A stretch of DNA of 64,000 nt from contig LR025083.1 in NCBI GenBank assembly GCA_900380265.1, forward strand, positions 1,550,001-1,614,000. Reading direction: 5' to 3'. This DNA comes from Serratia symbiotica (lineage in GTDB: Bacteria; Pseudomonadota; Gammaproteobacteria; Enterobacterales; Enterobacteriaceae). Under the pieces are notes generated by a model. The model had not been told where the DNA came from and did no database searches. It saw only the letters and a list, made by a program, of their open reading frames with translations. A program made the translations under genes and the position numbers. Of this stretch, positions 59,401 through 64,000 are shown piece by piece (within the stretch, counting starts at the first letter, position 1; the number at the start of each line of letters is the position of its first letter).

Positions 59401-62400
59401 AATATGCGGCACGCTAACAACAGTAACCAAGAGCTACTTATTGGTTTAAATATACCCACGTATGGCACATGATTATCACTGCTTTATTGATTAGTCTAAT
59501 ACTCTATGTTAATTTTTTCAGATTGTTATTCTTGAATATTTTAGGCTATATATTCAACGCGGCATTTCCAACTCTGCATGAAATTAAAGATCATCGATAA
59601 GTCTACTTTCTTTATGCTTTGCACATAGTTAAATACTATGGTGAAATAAATATAGTGGGAGGTTAACTTTACGCAAGTCATCCCTAGTTCTTTAATCCAC
59701 AATCTGGATCATTAGAATAATTGTTAATCTTATGACTAATGCTTCCCAACTAACAATACATTTATATCAATGATGTTGCCTAATGTTGTTACTCCAGAAC
59801 AACACTGTTTATAAAAACACTACCTTGCCAAAACAATCTCGTCCTCACCCAACTTACACTCTGTATTTGATAGAGTATTGCACTGTTTATGAACATATCT
59901 CGCTATTGTAGGCACTAGATAGCATGCTCAGCCACCCATGAACCAGTGAAATTCATTCTGCAGCCACCTTTGAGGCTGCATTACCGACAGAGCGAGCTAG
60001 TTATTTCCTGATCGACCTGCTACTATTTAAACTCCAGCAATGGCCGATAACAAGGTGCGGGCTGCTGAGTTCCACCTACCTGCGGCGTTGTTGTGCTCTA
60101 GAGCAGTTCTTGCCGGCGTAGAATTTGATAAAACATCGTCATCGAATAGCGGTATATGCATCAGATCCGACGCATCTATTCCAACTCTTTTTGATAAGAG
60201 TGTTATTTAGGAAAAATCTGTGCTAAGCGAGCCTGGGTAACGCTGCAATGTCTTATGGATAGCGGGCAATAAATCCGGCAACGACTTGAAGCCGTTTTGA
60301 AGCCGTTGACCCGATTGAATCGGTGCTAATAGTTAGCGTGATTCTGTAATAGTAGAATGACTGCTGATGGAAGTCGCAATCTTACCCTCCGTTTAGATAG
60401 CTGCATATACAATCTGATGACTCTGATCACCACCATTCTTATTAGCAGCTAAGCATGTAATAAGGCAAAAACTCCACTCTTATTCTGGCATAGAATAAAT
60501 TTATAGCTTATTATCATTATAATCCGTGCCTACTCACATGACCAAGTACCTGGTGCATTCTAAAAGAATGTTAACTGCATAATAATTAGCCTGTCTAATG
60601 ACACGGACTAATGGAAGAAGGAACTACAACACCCTCATGGTGTTGTAAATCTAAATACTACACATTATTAGGTGTATAATCTGCCTGGGTTAATACATTG
60701 TTTCCAGCAAAGAAACGATCTCATCTGGAATTATAACAGATTATTGAAAATACTTTCTGGCTTATTTTTAAAATCAATATAGATAATATTAGAAGATAAT
60801 TTTCCAGGCATTTCTGTAAATGATGATCGAACCCGTTAATAAAGTTCCTATCTCTGCTAATTGAAGAGATAATGTATAGAGATCACGGCACATAAGTTCT
60901 ATCGTCACTTATCTATTTGGCAATTATGTAAGCAATGCGCTGTAATTTCAGGTAGGTTAACAGCTATTTAGCTCTTTCTAAATATTTGTCATACTGTTAA
61001 CTCTTACCCAGTATAGTTCTTAATGTCTTTTTCTCCTTCAGACAAGAGCCTAAAGACTTATTTAATCCCAGCGCACTCCTTTTATGCTGAGAAGAAATTA
61101 TCAACGATAAGGTCGGTGATCACCCAGTTCAGCCTATTTAATATGTTAGTATATCTTATCTATTACATATCATCCTTATGAGCATAATACACGTGACGTG
61201 ATTAGGCTTCAACTGGAAATCTCCGTAAGTTTGCATGCTCTTAGCTCTGTATTATACTTTATATCGAACATACTCTACGCTACGACAACCAAACTTTTTG
61301 GCTGTCGATGATACCTTGAACCACTTACTCGACAACATGGAATCGTGCCTGCCATTGCAACCACCTTCTTGAGAACATGCTTGCTATATGCCATCTTGCC
61401 TAATAGGGCGGGGAAATTCTATTTCCCTACCCCAGAGCGAATTGCAAATACCCCATTTTCTTCTTCAAGAAAATATAAGGTATATAGCTTCTTGAGGAAG
61501 CAGCTTAGAATTCATTACTCAAGTGATGAGTAAGCACAGTATATCCTGCTTAACTCTAAATCGAAACATATCACCTCCATTTTCCCACGCATGCCAGTTT
61601 CCTCTCTGAAGTAGTACGCCCCAGCGTACAACGATCTGTTCCTCTGAGCGGCTCACTATAATGACGTGTACTAAGGCAGTATAACTCGGACAAAGTATAT
61701 TTTTGACCATACAGAGTTACGACCAGCAACTGAATCAACACCTTAATACCAACGGCCTCATCGCCTGCTTCGATATTTATATAAAATAGTATTGCTAGCA
61801 CAGTCTCTGCTTTAAAAAAGAAATCGGTGAAAGCAAACTAGAATAGTGCTGTTATCCCCACCTACCCTGTGTTCTATAGTTATAACCAGGTTCAAACCTT
61901 CCACACTGTAGTAGCACAGGCAACTTCCGCGATAAACGCCTGTATCGGAATTGCCTGCAGGTGTAGAGTATGCAAGCACTGCAGCTCTTCACTGTGCAAT
62001 AAAGACCCAGATAAGCTCTTGTCCAGTGTAGAACACCTCAGCTACTAAATAAAGCTCGCGGCGATGTCCAGTTATCACTTACGTCACTACTGAGATAGTT
62101 AATTACTCATCCCGCCTGATCTGTTATGCCGGCAACACCAGTGGTCATCGGCACTATATCCTCCTGGTATAGGCTGCCTTTAATATGTAGGTAAGAAAGC
62201 AGAAAAGCCGGAATATTTAGTATTGATGCTAAACATGCTGAAAACGAATCTTTACAAAGATATCTTATATAAATAAATTTTAGACTTGCCAGAAACAGGC
62301 AAGTGCGTATTTCACTAATTTAATGTGGGAAAGATTCCGTAAGGTGAATTAAAACAGGTATCTCTAAAAGACTATTCGGATACTATTTACATACAATAGG

Positions 62401-62979
62401 CTTATGCTTATCAATTCACTGTATTATGCTTTTAGTGAATCTTATTAATTATTTATAATTTAAATCAAAAAATTAAAATGGCATATTTACCAACCCTACT
62501 TTTCGGTAAAGACCTAACAGCTATTTATAGCATTTATCTGCTAACGAAAAGATGACAGCCTGATCTTATTGATAAAATATTCACCTAGTGTTCGTTATAA
62601 ACTGAAATGAAGTTGAATTTATCTCATGGCATTAACGTTCTAAAAGCCGTCTAAATACATCAAAACTACAGATAGACTTTCCAGTCTCAACAGCGCGTGA
62701 CCCTAATGCTACACTTAAGCTTAAGTGTACAAAAATAACACTACATTTTCTTTTAGATTGAGAATACGATATACACATCTTCACACGGATATTAGTCATA
62801 AGTCTATCAGCTGACATAGGCAATACTTGATATAATTTCTATTTACAGCACTACGATAAACCAGGTCATATCTTACGTTCATTTCCAAGATCAGAAATAC
62901 CTAGCCTAGCTACTACTAGGGTAGTAGTAGATTTCTTGCTCTACCTATCAAGCGGGTGGCGACCCCTCGATTGCCAGGG
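59401..62979. other. eroded region left of pmbA
   Basis: No gene recognised on either strand. A coding-like plus-strand stretch near 60041-60190 (MADNKVRAAEFHLPAALL at its start) matches nothing I know. GAAGCCGTT is repeated in tandem near 60290. Confidence 0.5.
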
Positions 62980-64000
62980 TTACTGACCGGCGATCTTCAT
63001 TTCCGACAATAAAACCGAGCCACACTGAATATTACTGCGAATCTCGTTATCGGTTCCCACCATAATAAGATTATAGAACATATCCTTCAAGTTGCTCGCG
63101 ATAGTGATCTCACTTACTGGATACTGAATTTCTCCGCCTTCGACCCAGAAACCAGCAGCGCCACGGGAGTAGTCGCCAGTCACGATGCTAACACCCTCTC
63201 CTATCAGTTTATTGACCACTAGTCCTGTGCCAAGATTTTTTAGCATAGCTGCAAAATCCCCACCCTGTCCATCAATTCGCCAGTTATAGATGCCACCAGC
63301 GTGACCTGTACTATGCATGCCTAATTTTCGACCTGAATAAGTCGCGAGTAACCATGTTTGTAGGACACCATCCTTAACAATGTCCCGTCTCTGAGTGCGT
63401 ACTCCTTCGCTATCAAATGGTGCCGATGCTAGCCCTTTTAATAAATGTGGATGTTCTTCAATTGTAAGCCATTCTGGCAGAATTTGCTGGCCTAGCGTAT
63501 CCAGAAGAAAAGTGGATTTGCGATACACGCTGCTCCCAGTAATACCTTCTGCCAAATGGCCGAACAGGCCAGTAGCCACTTCCGCCGCGAGCAGAATAGG
63601 GGCTTGCATCGTCGGCAGTTTACGCGGCGCCAAGCGTGCTAGAGTTCGGCGCGTACATTCCTTTCCCACCCACTCAGGAGTTTTCAAATCCTCCATCGCA
63701 CGCCCAACTGTATACGCGTAATCAGATTCCATTTTACCATCATGCTCCGCAATCACACTGGTAAACAGTGAATGATGGCTGAAGGGGTAACTCTGTAACA
63801 TGCCCTGGCTATTACCGAACACCTTAATACCGTAGTTACTGTTAAAACTACCACCTTCTGTATGTGTGATACGGTGATCCGCCGCCAGTGCAGCCTTCTC
63901 GGAACGGGCGGCCAGCTCAATGCCGCGTTCAGTATCCAGCTCCGTTGGATGGAACAGATCCAGATCCGGGGCATCAAATGCAAGAAGATCTTTTTCTACC
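62980..64000 (-). CDS. pmbA: PmbA/TldE peptidase subunit, 5' end beyond the window
   Basis: TldE (PmbA) forms a complex with TldD that cleaves unfolded peptides and matures microcin B17 and CcdA turnover substrates in E. coli; the zinc is bound by TldD. The frame is open from the stop at 62980 to the right edge, giving 340 codons of a protein normally about 446-450 long, so about the first 105 residues lie outside. Visible blocks: [152 protein letters not shown] and the end [18 protein letters not shown]. No lesion is seen. The GTG near 63822 is internal. Confidence 0.95.
   Translation of the reverse strand, partial: VEKDLLAFDAPDLDLFHPTELDTERGIELAARSEKAALAADHRITHTEGGSFNSNYGIKVFGNSQGMLQSYPFSHHSLFTSVIAEHDGKMESDYAYTVGRAMEDLKTPEWVGKECTRRTLARLAPRKLPTMQAPILLAAEVATGLFGHLAEGITGSSVYRKSTFLLDTLGQQILPEWLTIEEHPHLLKGLASAPFDSEGVRTQRRDIVKDGVLQTWLLATYSGRKLGMHSTGHAGGIYNWRIDGQGGDFAAMLKNLGTGLVVNKLIGEGVSIVTGDYSRGAAGFWVEGGEIQYPVSEITIASNLKDMFYNLIMVGTDNEIRSNIQCGSVLLSEMKIAGQ

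Noticed and set aside
63395-63721. 108-codon open frame on the plus strand
   Set aside because: Antisense shadow of pmbA.

Overview
The window looks like a chromosome segment of a gammaproteobacterium of the Serratia/Yersinia group in the middle of genome erosion, most likely an insect endosymbiont of the Serratia symbiotica kind. The genus is an inference from protein similarity recalled from memory and from gene order; no search was run. Only 13 complete genes and one gene cut by the right edge are still open: dapE, bamC (5' part), dapA, hda, ybjG-like, sdaC, gnd, cpsG/manB, dcd, udk, metG (shortened), sanA, folE and pmbA. Together they cover about 13.5 kb, or 21% of the window. I saw no rRNA, no intact tRNA, no transposase, no phage gene and no CRISPR array.

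Much of the apparent intergenic DNA is still readable as dead genes, in the positions and orientations expected from enterobacterial maps. From left to right: yffB ghost, dapE, M15-peptidase ghost, purC ghost (-), bamC whose 3' half is a ghost (-), dapA (-), bcp ghost, bepA ghost, hda (-). After a blank stretch come ybjG and sdaC. Then follow ghosts of hisC, hisB, hisH, hisA, hisF and hisI, converging on gnd (-). A very AT-rich 7 kb sits where an O-antigen cluster would lie. Then come cpsG (-), manC ghost (-), yegH ghost (+), asmA ghost (-), dcd (-), udk (-), mrp ghost (-), metG (+) with a ghost C-terminal domain, sanA, folE (-), a peptide ABC permease ghost (-) and pmbA (-). The ghosts carry stops and frameshifts along their length but keep the order of conserved residues.

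Functionally, the survivors keep two steps of lysine/meso-diaminopimelate synthesis (dapA, dapE), nucleotide supply (dcd, udk), the first folate step (folE), the pentose phosphate pathway (gnd), methionyl-tRNA charging (metG), replication control (hda), lipid-carrier recycling (ybjG) and serine import (sdaC). What has died here is histidine synthesis, the purC step of purine synthesis, GDP-mannose synthesis (manC), several envelope quality-control genes (bepA, asmA, the BamC C-terminal domain), a peroxiredoxin and the Fe-S carrier mrp. This pattern fits a symbiont fed by its host or a co-symbiont.

The regions around 1-8.27, 10.3-12.7, 18.9-23.9, 33-40, 51.7-55.6 and 59.4-63 kb hold no gene I can name. 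A few coding-like scraps and two long perfect hairpins in them are reported. I found no intact novel system. The most interesting content is the ghost his operon, the start-codon and domain-loss cases, and one live enzyme (ManB) whose pathway partner is dead.
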